From an uncultured Prevotellaceae bacterium (GTDB taxonomy: Bacteria; Bacteroidota; Bacteroidia; Bacteroidales; Bacteroidaceae): a DNA stretch of 17,173 bases. Positions 8,695-15,744 of the stretch are shown piece after piece. The stretch is taken from contig CAMYYX010000024.1 of NCBI GenBank assembly GCA_947303695.1, positions 1-17,173 of the forward strand, given 5' to 3'. Numbering within the stretch: the stretch's first letter is position 1; each line of letters opens with the position of its first letter. The notes beneath the pieces are model-generated. The model made no database searches. It saw only the letters and a program-made list of their open reading frames with translations, and was not told the DNA's origin. A program made the position numbers and the translations under genes.

Positions 8695-9390
8695 ATGATC
8701 AAGTCCGACATCATACTTGCATTCATCCGTTCCGGAGATTGGGAAGAACTTACCCGGCTCTTCCAATCGGCTTCGAATGCGGATTTCCGCAGGATGGAGA
8801 CGTTGGTGCGTGAACGTGTGATGCCACAGCTGTCCAATGCAGAATTCTGGGAAGCATACCTCCACCTGCTCATGTATCGTCGGCAGGCATTCCTTCCCTG
8901 CATCCTTGGGGCGGCAGGCCTTGCAAAAGCTGGTACGTTGGATGTTGGGTGTAAAGAGGCGAAAGAGGTTGCTGCATGGGTTCAGGAACATTCTCCTGAG
9001 TCCGCTGTCAAAATCGTCAGGATGGCCATCCCGTTGCTCGCTACTGCCAGTCAGATTGAAGGCTTCCTGAGCCTGTTTGAGTACCACGACGAGCGTGAAT
9101 GCGCAACTGTATTGATGAAGGAATCGACTCCTTATGCCTACTATGTTCTGTTCAATGTATTACGTCGTGCAGCCGATAACCGTCAGCTGCTCGTGGCAGT
9201 CTGTCAGGCAGTCATGAAGAAGAACGATGACATGTCCTTCAATATGGCAAGTCTACTGCGTAGTTATTTTGATTTAAATGAAATAAAAAGTACTTTCTCT
9301 CTGCAGATTGAACCTTATGAACTGAGCTACATAGAGCAGTCGTATGACAATTTTTTGCATGTGCTGAAAGGTAAACGTCCAAAATTATGA
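8695..9390 (+). CDS. Uncharacterised 231-aa protein between sprA and a subtilase
   Basis: I do not recognise this family. The protein has no signal peptide or membrane segment and so looks cytoplasmic. It appears almost entirely alpha-helical, with successive amphipathic helices (DIILAFIRSGDWEELTRLFQ, AEFWEAYLHLLMYRRQAFLP, AVKIVRMAIPLLATASQIEGF, YAYYVLFNVLRRAADNRQLL), which would suit a helical-repeat or scaffold-like fold, but this is only a reading of the pattern. It starts 21 nt after sprA, and its TGA overlaps the ATG of the subtilase gene (ATGA at 9387-9390), which indicates translational coupling. Intact length, normal codon use and tight spacing support a real gene. A role near type IX secretion or envelope biogenesis is suggested only by position. 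Confidence 0.85.
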   Translation: MIKSDIILAFIRSGDWEELTRLFQSASNADFRRMETLVRERVMPQLSNAEFWEAYLHLLMYRRQAFLPCILGAAGLAKAGTLDVGCKEAKEVAAWVQEHSPESAVKIVRMAIPLLATASQIEGFLSLFEYHDERECATVLMKESTPYAYYVLFNVLRRAADNRQLLVAVCQAVMKKNDDMSFNMASLLRSYFDLNEIKSTFSLQIEPYELSYIEQSYDNFLHVLKGKRPKL

Positions 9391-10757
9391 AAAAACTATT
9401 AACAAGCGTTTTGCTGGCGATGAGCATGCAAGCTTTCTCGCAAGCATTCACACCTTATTATAAATATAGGGTGTACCTGACTGATAAGAAGCAGTCTGAG
9501 TTTTCAATCCGTCATCCTGAAGAGTTTCTCTCTCAGAAAGCAATAGAACGACGCAATCGTCAGGGTATCAAGATCGATGAAACAGATATCCCTGTCTGTG
9601 CGACTTACGTCAACCAGATACGTGATCTGGGTGTGAAGGTGGCTCATACCAGCAAGTGGAACAACACTGTTGTGGTAAGCTGTACAGATACCACTGTGAT
9701 GGAGCGTATCGCTCAACTACCTTTCGTTTCAGGCACTCGCCGTGTGGCTCATTACACCAAACCCGTCGTACTCCCTGGTGAGGAACGTAAGAACAACGTA
9801 GCTAAGGGGTTCGGTCTGTCGGAAGGAACCACATACGGCTCCTTTGCTTTCGACCAGATCAATCAGTTGAATGGTATTGCCCTTCATGGAGCAGGTTTCC
9901 GTGGTCAAGGTATGACCATTGCCGTCATCGATGGTGGATTCTATAATGCTGATGTGATTCGTGGTTTTGAAAATACAAAAATCTTGGGCACGAAAGACTT
10001 TGTTGACCCAGAAGAAGAATTCTATGCAACAGGCAGTCATGGCATGATGGTGCTCTCGTGCATGGGTGCTAACATCCCTAATTACATGATTGGAACAGCT
10101 CCAGAGGCTGGTTTCTGGCTCATCGTGTCAGAAGATGGTGCAAGTGAACAGTTGATCGAGGAAGACAACTGGTCGGCAGCCATTGAGTTTGCAGATAGTG
10201 TAGGAGCTGATGTCATCAATACATCGCTTGGTTATTACGATTTCGACAACAAAGCTGATAACCTTGGACATGAATCACTCGACGGACATACTCATATCTG
10301 TTCGCATTCTGCCTCGATGGTGGCATCAAAGGGTATGGTTCTTTGTTGCAGCGCAGGCAATTCAGGAAATGACCCATGGAAGAAGATAACTGCTCCAGCT
10401 GATGCTTTCGATGTGATTACTGTTGGTGCCGTTGACCCCAATGGTTCGCGTGTTGCTTTCTCGTCTCAGGGTAATACAGCTGATGGACGCATCAAGCCCG
10501 ATGTGATGGCAATAGGTCTGCCTTCAGCAGTCTATTCCACCAACGGTAGCGTGACTTATTCAGCAGGTACATTGTTCTCATCTCCTATCCTTTGTGGTAT
10601 GGTGGCATGTCTGTGGCAGGCGCTGCCCAACCTCAATGCCTATCAGGTGATTGACATCGTCCGTAAGAGTGGCAATCGTTACGACAATCCCGATGAACTC
10701 TACGGCTATGGCATCCCTGACTTCTTCAAAGCCTACACGATAGGATTAACTTATTAG
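9387..10757 (+). CDS. Secreted subtilisin-like (S8) protein, catalytic Ser replaced by Leu
   Basis: This 456-aa protein has a Sec-type signal peptide (MKKLLTSVLLAMSMQAFSQA) and an N-terminal region (about 22-125, with FLSQKAIERRNRQGI and SKWNN) typical of Bacteroidota secreted subtilases. The S8 domain follows. The Asp is present at D182 (TIAVIDGGF), the His at H218 (GSHGMMV) and the oxyanion-hole Asn at N325 (CCSAGNSG). The serine block, normally GTS-x-(S/A)-(S/A)-P, reads GTLFSSPILCG, so the catalytic Ser position is Leu396 (codon TTG at 10572-10574). A single base change from TCG would explain it. The reading frame is intact, so it is either an inactive pseudoprotease or a sequence error. 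There is no C-terminal type IX sorting domain; the chain ends soon after the last catalytic-domain helix. It overlaps the preceding gene by 4 nt. Confidence 0.9.
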   Translation: MKKLLTSVLLAMSMQAFSQAFTPYYKYRVYLTDKKQSEFSIRHPEEFLSQKAIERRNRQGIKIDETDIPVCATYVNQIRDLGVKVAHTSKWNNTVVVSCTDTTVMERIAQLPFVSGTRRVAHYTKPVVLPGEERKNNVAKGFGLSEGTTYGSFAFDQINQLNGIALHGAGFRGQGMTIAVIDGGFYNADVIRGFENTKILGTKDFVDPEEEFYATGSHGMMVLSCMGANIPNYMIGTAPEAGFWLIVSEDGASEQLIEEDNWSAAIEFADSVGADVINTSLGYYDFDNKADNLGHESLDGHTHICSHSASMVASKGMVLCCSAGNSGNDPWKKITAPADAFDVITVGAVDPNGSRVAFSSQGNTADGRIKPDVMAIGLPSAVYSTNGSVTYSAGTLFSSPILCGMVACLWQALPNLNAYQVIDIVRKSGNRYDNPDELYGYGIPDFFKAYTIGLTY

Positions 10758-10760
10758 TCT

Positions 10761-10850
10761 CATAATTCCCATTGGCCCCATAAGGCTCATAGGCCTCATA
10801 AGGCCCATAGGCCTCATAAGCCCCATTCGCCCTATGACTCCCATTTCCCT
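10761..10850. repeat. 9-bp tandem array overlapping the xseA start
   Basis: Ten consecutive 9-bp units fill the gap between the subtilase stop and xseA. The core copies are CATTGGCCC, CATAAGGCT, CATAGGCCT, CATAAGGCC, CATAGGCCT, CATAAGCCC and CATTCGCCC (10770-10832). The flanking units are degenerate: CATAATTCC at 10761, TATGACTCC at 10833 and CATTTCCCT at 10842. The xseA ATG (10834-10836) lies inside unit nine. GGCC-containing units can pair with one another, and AGGCCT occurs twice (10791-10796, 10809-10814), so hairpins are possible. The same repeat type recurs at 15731-15827. Confidence 0.9.
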
Positions 10851-12063
10851 CTACGAACTCAACCTGCAGGTACGTTCTGTCCTCGAAGGCACGCTCTCCG
10901 AACCCGTATGGATTCAGGCAGAATTGAGCAGTGTGTCCATTCGTGGGCCGCATTGCTATGTGGAGTTTGTACAAAAGGCGGAGAACGGTAATACCTTTAT
11001 CGCAAAAGCCAAGGGACAGATATGGGGGAATAAATGGGCGCTGATACGCCCTTATTTCGAGCAGACCACAGGTCAGCCACTCAGTCCGGGCATGCAGGTC
11101 ATGGTGCAGGTCGAGGTCACTTTCCACGAAATCTATGGCTATGCCCTCAATGTCATCGACATCAATCCTACCTATACGTTAGGCGACATCGCTCGACGCC
11201 GACAGGAAATCCTGCGTCAGTTGGAGGAAGAAGGGGTCATCAACCTCAACAAAGAACTGGAACTCCCTGTGCCTGTACAACGCATCGCCGTCATTTCGTC
11301 GGAAGGAGCAGCAGGGTGGGGAGACTTCCAGAACCAACTCCTGAACAATGAATATGGGTTGGCTTTCACCGTTAAACTCTTCCCTGCTATCATGCAAGGT
11401 GAGCGTGTGGAGCAGACCATCATCGCTGCCTTGAACCAGATTGTGGCTGAGCAGGATTGTTGGGATGTGGTGGTGATTATCCGTGGAGGAGGTGCTACGT
11501 CCGACCTCACAGGTTTCGACACGCTGGCGTTGGCAGAGAATGTGGCCCAGTTCCCACTTCCTGTCATCACAGGTATTGGCCATGAGCGCGATGATACCGT
11601 GCTCGATATCATCAGTCACACGCGTGTGAAGACACCTACGGCAGCAGCTGAATTCCTGATTCATCTGGGCGTAGATCAACTGATGCGAATAGATAACCTG
11701 AAGGCACAGATTACAGATGGCGCTCAAAACTTGTTGCATCAGGAACGGTTGAGGATGGAGCGACTGATGGGACGTATTCCTACGTTGTGGGAATTGTTTA
11801 AGACGAATCGTCAAGTCAAACTCGATAATCTGTTCATGGAGATCCGCAATGGCGTGCGTACGTTACTCGATCGTCAGCAGCATCGTATGGAATTGATTAC
11901 GACACAACTTCACGCAGCTTCACCAGAGCGTATCTATCGACTTGGCTATAGCGTCGTGCGCAAAAATGGGAAAGCTGTGCGTGATGCTTCAACCCTTCAG
12001 GATGATGATCTTGTGGAAATCACATTAGAACAAGGAATAGTTAATGCAAAAATACAGAAATAA
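10834..12063 (+). CDS. xseA: Exodeoxyribonuclease VII large subunit
   Basis: XseA is the catalytic subunit of exonuclease VII, which degrades single-stranded DNA from both ends into oligonucleotides in repair and mutagenesis control. The 409-aa protein has the N-terminal OB-fold (about 1-100, beginning ISLYELNLQVRSVLEG, with VWIQAELSSVS), then the catalytic domain with RIAVISSEGAAGWGDF, VIIRGGGATSDLTGFDTLA and GHERDDTVLD. A helical coiled region follows (about 280-370), then a C-terminal strand segment (YRLGYSVVRKNGKAV). The start is the ATG at 10834 because MTPISLYELN matches the usual N-terminus. Unusually, this start sits inside a 9-bp tandem repeat and has a C-rich leader (CATTCGCCCT) instead of the A-rich leader typical of these genomes. 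Its TAA overlaps the xseB ATG by one base (TAATG). Confidence 0.96.
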   Translation: MTPISLYELNLQVRSVLEGTLSEPVWIQAELSSVSIRGPHCYVEFVQKAENGNTFIAKAKGQIWGNKWALIRPYFEQTTGQPLSPGMQVMVQVEVTFHEIYGYALNVIDINPTYTLGDIARRRQEILRQLEEEGVINLNKELELPVPVQRIAVISSEGAAGWGDFQNQLLNNEYGLAFTVKLFPAIMQGERVEQTIIAALNQIVAEQDCWDVVVIIRGGGATSDLTGFDTLALAENVAQFPLPVITGIGHERDDTVLDIISHTRVKTPTAAAEFLIHLGVDQLMRIDNLKAQITDGAQNLLHQERLRMERLMGRIPTLWELFKTNRQVKLDNLFMEIRNGVRTLLDRQQHRMELITTQLHAASPERIYRLGYSVVRKNGKAVRDASTLQDDDLVEITLEQGIVNAKIQK

Positions 12064-12266
12064 TGGAGACAAACGGACAGACATACAATGAAGCAATCAA
12101 GCAGTTAGAGGATATCTCTCGAAAGATTTCAACAGGCGAACTGGATGTCGACGCACTTGCTGACTACCTCAAACAAGCAAAAGAATTGGTAGAGTTTTGC
12201 AAGCAGAAACTTCAATCTGTAGAGACCGAAGTCAATACCATTTTAGGTGAACAGACACCTGACTAA
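12063..12266 (+). CDS. xseB: Exodeoxyribonuclease VII small subunit
   Basis: XseB is the small helical subunit that binds several-fold along the coiled arm of XseA and is needed for exonuclease VII activity. The 67-aa protein has the family pattern TYNEAIKQLEDISRKI, then GELDVDALADYLKQAKELVEFC, then QKLQSVETEV, two amphipathic helices separated by the conserved GELDVD turn. It overlaps the xseA stop by one nucleotide, so translation is probably coupled and subunit ratio set by reinitiation. A 213-nt gap follows before ndk. Confidence 0.95.
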   Translation: METNGQTYNEAIKQLEDISRKISTGELDVDALADYLKQAKELVEFCKQKLQSVETEVNTILGEQTPD

Positions 12267-12479
12267 CTGATGAAAAATTGTGCGCTGTGTGCGTACACTT
12301 TCTGCCATTTTGTGCTATTGGTTTTGTGTTCAATTGTGTGAATAATGCTAATGAATGCTAATAAATCGAAAAAAATAGGGCGGATATTTGGCAATTCCAA
12401 AAAAAAGTCGTAATTTTGCAGCGATTTGTGGCAGTTTGCACTTTTCAATCAACACATAAAATCAATAGTAAAGTATATA
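12267..12479. other. xseB-ndk intergenic region with a 10-bp direct repeat
   Basis: This 213-nt gap ends the xseAB unit and carries the ndk promoter. A weak stem (12279-12284 with 12292-12297, one G-U pair) followed by moderately T-rich DNA could be a poor terminator for xseB. Two adjacent 10-mers, AATGCTAATG (12344-12353) and AATGCTAATA (12354-12363), lie about 24 bp upstream of the ndk -33 box; their one-helical-turn spacing would suit a regulator, but nothing else supports that. I see no small gene. Confidence 0.45.
12387..12418 (+). promoter_or_regulatory. Promoter for ndk
   Basis: The -33 box TTTG is at 12387-12390 and the -7 box TAATTTTG at 12411-12418, separated by 20 bp. This is a full match to the Bacteroidota housekeeping promoter pattern. 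Transcription would start near 12424, giving a leader of about 56 nt before the ndk ATG, and it excludes the longer ndk reading frame that opens at 12426. Confidence 0.8.
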
Positions 12480-12941
12480 ATGGAGAAAACGCTTGTAATA
12501 CTAAAGCCGAGTGCAGTTCAAAGAGCAATAGTAGGCGAAGTGACAGCTAGATTCGAACGTAAGGGCTTGAGACTCTGCGGTATGAAGATGATGCAGCTTA
12601 CTGATGAGTTGCTGGACAAACACTATGCACACTTGGCTTCGAAGCCTTTCTTTCAGCGCATCAAGAACTCAATGATGGCAGCACCTGTTGTTTGTTGTTG
12701 CTACGAAGGAGTGGACGCTGTGGAGACGGTAAGAACAATGACAGGTAGTACAAACGGTAGAAAAGCAGCACCTGGAACAATTCGTGGAGATTACGGTATG
12801 AGTTTCCAGGAAAACATCATCCATACTTCAGACTCTCCTGAGAATGCCGTCGCAGAGATCAACCGTTTCTTCAATGCTGACGAGATCTTCGACTACAAGC
12901 AGTCGACATTCCAGTACCTGTATGCTAACGACGAATATTAA
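12480..12941 (+). CDS. ndk: Nucleoside diphosphate kinase
   Basis: Ndk transfers the terminal phosphate of ATP to nucleoside diphosphates through a phosphohistidine and so balances the NTP and dNTP pools in the cytoplasm. The 153-aa length is typical. The N-terminus EKTLVILKPSAVQRAIVGEV is the canonical first strand and helix, and the active-site segment NIIHTSDSPENAVAEI holds the catalytic His115. The segment TGSTNGRKAAPGTIRGDYG forms the nucleotide-binding region. I chose the ATG at 12480, because it matches the family N-terminus; the upstream in-frame codons from 12426 begin right at the expected transcription start. It has its own promoter and lies 11 nt upstream of the M23-LysM gene, so the two probably share a transcript. 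Confidence 0.96.
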   Translation: MEKTLVILKPSAVQRAIVGEVTARFERKGLRLCGMKMMQLTDELLDKHYAHLASKPFFQRIKNSMMAAPVVCCCYEGVDAVETVRTMTGSTNGRKAAPGTIRGDYGMSFQENIIHTSDSPENAVAEINRFFNADEIFDYKQSTFQYLYANDEY

Positions 12942-12952
12942 ACAAAGCAATA

Positions 12953-13948
12953 ATGATACAATTACTAAAAACAATTACATTGGTCGCTCTGACAGCAGTC
13001 TCTACAGCAGTATCTGCTCAGGACTTGTTGGCAAATAGAGCTCCGTCCGACAGAAAACTAACAGATCTGAAAACCATTAAAATCAACAATACTTCAGCAT
13101 TTGCTATGGCCGACCTGCACAACCCTGCAGGTGACATCTATTCCACTTGGGATCATACTTCTGCATTGATTGCACCAGGAGCACTGCCTCCAAATTATAA
13201 AGTTGACCTTCGTGGTTTTGCAATGCCGACTCCAAGCCGTAAGATTACTTCGAAATTCGGACCTCGTTGGGGACGTCAGCACAAAGGATTGGACATTAAG
13301 GTCTATATCGGTGATACCATCTACGCAGCTTTTGATGGCAAAGTACGTATCGTAAAATACAATGCTGGAGGATGGGGATATTACGTGGTACTGCGTCATC
13401 CAAACGGACTTGAGACATTGTATGGCCATTTGAGCAAGCAACTGGTGAAGGAAGACGAGATTGTACGTGCCGGACAGCCTATCGGACTTGGTGGTAACTC
13501 TGGCGCTAGCACAGGTTCACACCTCCACTTCGAAACCCGTCTCTTGGGTACTGCTATCAATCCTGCTTTGATGTTCGACTTCGAGGCACAGGACGTTACA
13601 GGCGACTATTATGTTGTGAACACAGGAACTATTCAGAATAGCAAGAAGACAGCAACAGCAGCTGCACAGCCTGCAAAGGAAGAGGCGAAGAATGTCGTGA
13701 TACAGACTCCTGTGGCTACACCAAAGGCTCCAACGATTGCTCCTGCAACCAATGAAACTCCTGCATCGTCAACTCCAACTCAAGAAGAAGACAAGACTGC
13801 AAAAGTGGTGACTTATGTGGTGAAGGAGAAAGATACTCCTTGGCGCATCGCAACGAATCATGGCATCACAGTTGAGCAACTTTACAAACTCAACGGCTTG
13901 AAGCAGGGTAGTGCAATCTATGCCGGACAGGTGCTCAAGTGCTCATAA
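12953..13948 (+). CDS. M23 (LytM-type) endopeptidase with C-terminal LysM
   Basis: This 331-aa exported protein is a predicted zinc endopeptidase acting on peptidoglycan cross-bridges or stem peptides. A signal peptide (about 1-22, ending VSAQ) is followed by a spacer and the LytM domain (about 78-210). The metal ligands are H110 and D114 (HKGLDI) and H192 (HLHFE), and H159 (YGHLS) and H190 complete the active site, so it looks catalytically competent. A Thr/Ala/Pro-rich linker (about 226-282) leads to a LysM domain at the C-terminus (VTYVVKEKDTPWRIATNHG to the end), which would anchor it to peptidoglycan. It lies 11 nt after ndk and is followed by a hairpin terminator. LytM proteins with degenerate sites act as amidase activators; the complete ligand set here argues for an active enzyme. 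Confidence 0.93.
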   Translation: MIQLLKTITLVALTAVSTAVSAQDLLANRAPSDRKLTDLKTIKINNTSAFAMADLHNPAGDIYSTWDHTSALIAPGALPPNYKVDLRGFAMPTPSRKITSKFGPRWGRQHKGLDIKVYIGDTIYAAFDGKVRIVKYNAGGWGYYVVLRHPNGLETLYGHLSKQLVKEDEIVRAGQPIGLGGNSGASTGSHLHFETRLLGTAINPALMFDFEAQDVTGDYYVVNTGTIQNSKKTATAAAQPAKEEAKNVVIQTPVATPKAPTIAPATNETPASSTPTQEEDKTAKVVTYVVKEKDTPWRIATNHGITVEQLYKLNGLKQGSAIYAGQVLKCS

Positions 13949-13991
13949 GTTGGCAGTTATAGATAGCAAACGTAGAAAACGCAATAGAAAT

Positions 13992-14029
13992 TAACGTCCA
14001 AGCATACTTGTTTGGACGTTATTATTTTG
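13992..14029 (+). terminator. Rho-independent terminator after the M23 gene
   Basis: Positions 13992-14004 and 14009-14021 form a stem of about 13 bp with one G-U pair and a 4-nt loop; the core AACGTCCAA/TTGGACGTT is a perfect 9-bp match. It is followed by the T-rich ATTATTTTG. It lies 43 nt after the M23 stop and should end the ndk-M23 transcript. Its T-rich tail contains the -33 box of the next promoter. Confidence 0.8.
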
Positions 14030-14056
14030 TAAACAAAATAAAATGTGCTAACTTTG
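14026..14056 (+). promoter_or_regulatory. Promoter for the DUF1599-DoxX-tpiA-SPOR unit
   Basis: The -33 box TTTG is at 14026-14029 and the -7 box TAACTTTG at 14049-14056, separated by 19 bp, a full match to the Bacteroidota promoter consensus. The expected start is near 14062, only about 13 nt upstream of the ATG at 14075. This supports that ATG over the in-frame GTG at 14045, which lies within the promoter itself. Confidence 0.8.
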
Positions 14057-14074
14057 CAGCCAAATTCGGAAGAT

Positions 14075-14614
14075 ATGGATACTCAAGAACAGTTCAAACA
14101 GGAAATGGCGAAATGTCGCGAGGTGTTTGCCAATAAGTTGTACGACTATGGTGCATCGTGGCGCATCCTGCGACCAGCCTCTGTCACAGACCAGATTCTC
14201 ATCAAGGCAAAACGCATCCGTAGTCTCGAAGTGAAAGGTGTGTCGCTGGTAGGCGAAGGCATCTATCCTGAATTCCAGGCCATCGTGAACTATGGCATCG
14301 TTGGACTCATCCAACTCGAATTGGGTTATGCCGATGTAGTCGACATGAGTGCAGATGATGCGATGAAACATTACGACCGTTTTGCGCAGCAGGCATTGGA
14401 ACTGATGCTGAAGAAGAATCATGACTATGATGAGGCTTGGCGTTCGATGAGGGTCAGTTCATATACCGATCTGATTTTGCAGAAAATCAACCGTACGAAG
14501 GAAATCGAGGGACACGATGGACAGACACGTGTGTCAGAAGGCATCGATGCTAATTACCTCGACATGATCAACTATTCTGTGTTCGGATTGATTAAATTGG
14601 ATTTCGGCGAATGA
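14075..14614 (+). CDS. DUF1599 protein with two tandem copies of the domain
   Basis: This 179-aa cytoplasmic protein belongs, from its motifs, to DUF1599, which Pfam calls nucleotide modification associated domain 1; its activity is not known to me. It contains the domain twice, at about residues 13-84 and 106-178. Both copies share the pattern K-x(2,3)-DY-x2-(S/A)WR, then S-x-TD-x-IL-x-K-x2-R, V-x-EGI, and NY-x3-GLI-x-L-x2-G. The conserved D, W, R, E and N positions suggest a binding site in each half. I start at ATG 14075, because the promoter -7 box overlaps the upstream GTG. Its TGA overlaps the ATG of the next gene (ATGA, 14611-14614). The link to modified nucleotides comes only from the family name; in Bacteroidota it seems to be a housekeeping neighbour of tpiA. 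Confidence 0.85.
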   Translation: MDTQEQFKQEMAKCREVFANKLYDYGASWRILRPASVTDQILIKAKRIRSLEVKGVSLVGEGIYPEFQAIVNYGIVGLIQLELGYADVVDMSADDAMKHYDRFAQQALELMLKKNHDYDEAWRSMRVSSYTDLILQKINRTKEIEGHDGQTRVSEGIDANYLDMINYSVFGLIKLDFGE

Positions 14615-15744
14615 GCAGACCGGTGTTGCATCTTGTGCTGAGGATTGTGGTGAATCTCTGTCGCTTTTTGTTGGCAGTCACATTCCTCTTCTCGGGTTTC
14701 GTCAAGGCCAACGACCCGTTGGGTATGGTCTATAAACTCGAGGATTACTTCAGCGCATGGGGCATCAGCGGTATTCCCAAGTCTTTCATCATCCTTTTGG
14801 TGATAGGCATTGCGTTCTTTGAGTTTGTCTTAGGCGTCTATCTGTTTTTCGGTATGCGCCGCAAATGGGTGTCACGCATCACGTTGGTGTTCATGTCGTG
14901 TATGACATTACTGACGGTCTACATTGCCATTGCCAATCCAGTGAGCGATTGTGGTTGCTTCGGCGATGCAATCATCCTGACCAACGTACAGACGCTGTTG
15001 AAGAATATCGTGTTGCTGGGCGCAGCAATTGTCGTGTTCCGATGGTATCGGATGCAACCTCATTTGATCAGTACGAAGGTCTATTGGATTGTGTCGACCC
15101 TCTTCGGCATAGGGCTCTTGGCCTACGCGGTCTATTGCATTTATGCGTTGCCGGTCATCGACTTCCGTCCGTACAAAGTAGGAACAGACCTACGTAAGAT
15201 GATAGAGGTGCCCGAAGACCAACGTCCGCAGTTCGAGGTGACCATCGTCTATGAGAAGGATGGCAAGACGCTGGAACTCAGCATCGACGACGATGATCCA
15301 GACTCTACATGGACCTATGTCGAGACAAAGCGGAAACAGATCAGTGGAGCAGGTCAGCAGATTATCAACGACTTCTACATCGAATATGGAGACGAGGATG
15401 TGACCAATGATGTCCTGTCGAACGACGGCTACACCCTGCTGCTCTGTTCACCCGACCTGCAGACAGCCGATGAGAGCATCATGGATAAGATCAACGACCT
15501 CTACGACTATGCTCAGGCAAACGACATCATGTTCTATTGTCTGACAGCCTCTGACGAAGCTGCACGTAGTCGATGGGCTGATTACACAGGCGCTGAATAC
15601 GTCTTCTGTACAGCCGACGATCGCACGCTGAAGACGATGGTACGCTCCAATCCGGGACTTATACTCCTCCACGATGGAAAGGTCATCAAGAAATGGAGCC
15701 ATTGGAACTTCCCCAGCGAAGCTGAGATCCCATTAATCCCATAG
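14611..15744 (+). CDS. DoxX/MauE-like membrane protein with C-terminal soluble domain
   Basis: This 377-aa inner-membrane protein resembles the BT_3928-type DoxX family of Bacteroidales. About five hydrophobic segments can be seen (residues 8-30, 57-81, 86-108, 126-144, 155-178). The first is followed by the typical FSGFVKANDPLG, and the third leads to SDCGCFGD (Cys114 and Cys116), the CGCFG motif of MauE/DoxX-type proteins linked to disulfide or redox chemistry. The C-terminal part (about 180-377) is probably exposed to the periplasm and ends with a thioredoxin-like tail (NPGLILLHDGKVIKKW), but has no CxxC; one Cys lies in YTLLLCSPD. It overlaps the DUF1599 gene by 4 nt. Its last codons and TAG stop are formed by the start of a 9-bp tandem array. 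A role in envelope redox homeostasis is inference. Confidence 0.85.
   Translation: MSRPVLHLVLRIVVNLCRFLLAVTFLFSGFVKANDPLGMVYKLEDYFSAWGISGIPKSFIILLVIGIAFFEFVLGVYLFFGMRRKWVSRITLVFMSCMTLLTVYIAIANPVSDCGCFGDAIILTNVQTLLKNIVLLGAAIVVFRWYRMQPHLISTKVYWIVSTLFGIGLLAYAVYCIYALPVIDFRPYKVGTDLRKMIEVPEDQRPQFEVTIVYEKDGKTLELSIDDDDPDSTWTYVETKRKQISGAGQQIINDFYIEYGDEDVTNDVLSNDGYTLLLCSPDLQTADESIMDKINDLYDYAQANDIMFYCLTASDEAARSRWADYTGAEYVFCTADDRTLKTMVRSNPGLILLHDGKVIKKWSHWNFPSEAEIPLIP

Noticed and set aside
10726..11127. Minus-strand ORF with AYEPYGANG repeats
   Set aside because: Same artefact from the first array, antisense to xseA.
12426..12479. Longer N-terminus for ndk
   Set aside because: The extra 18 residues do not fit the family, and the promoter places transcription start at about the same position as that start codon.
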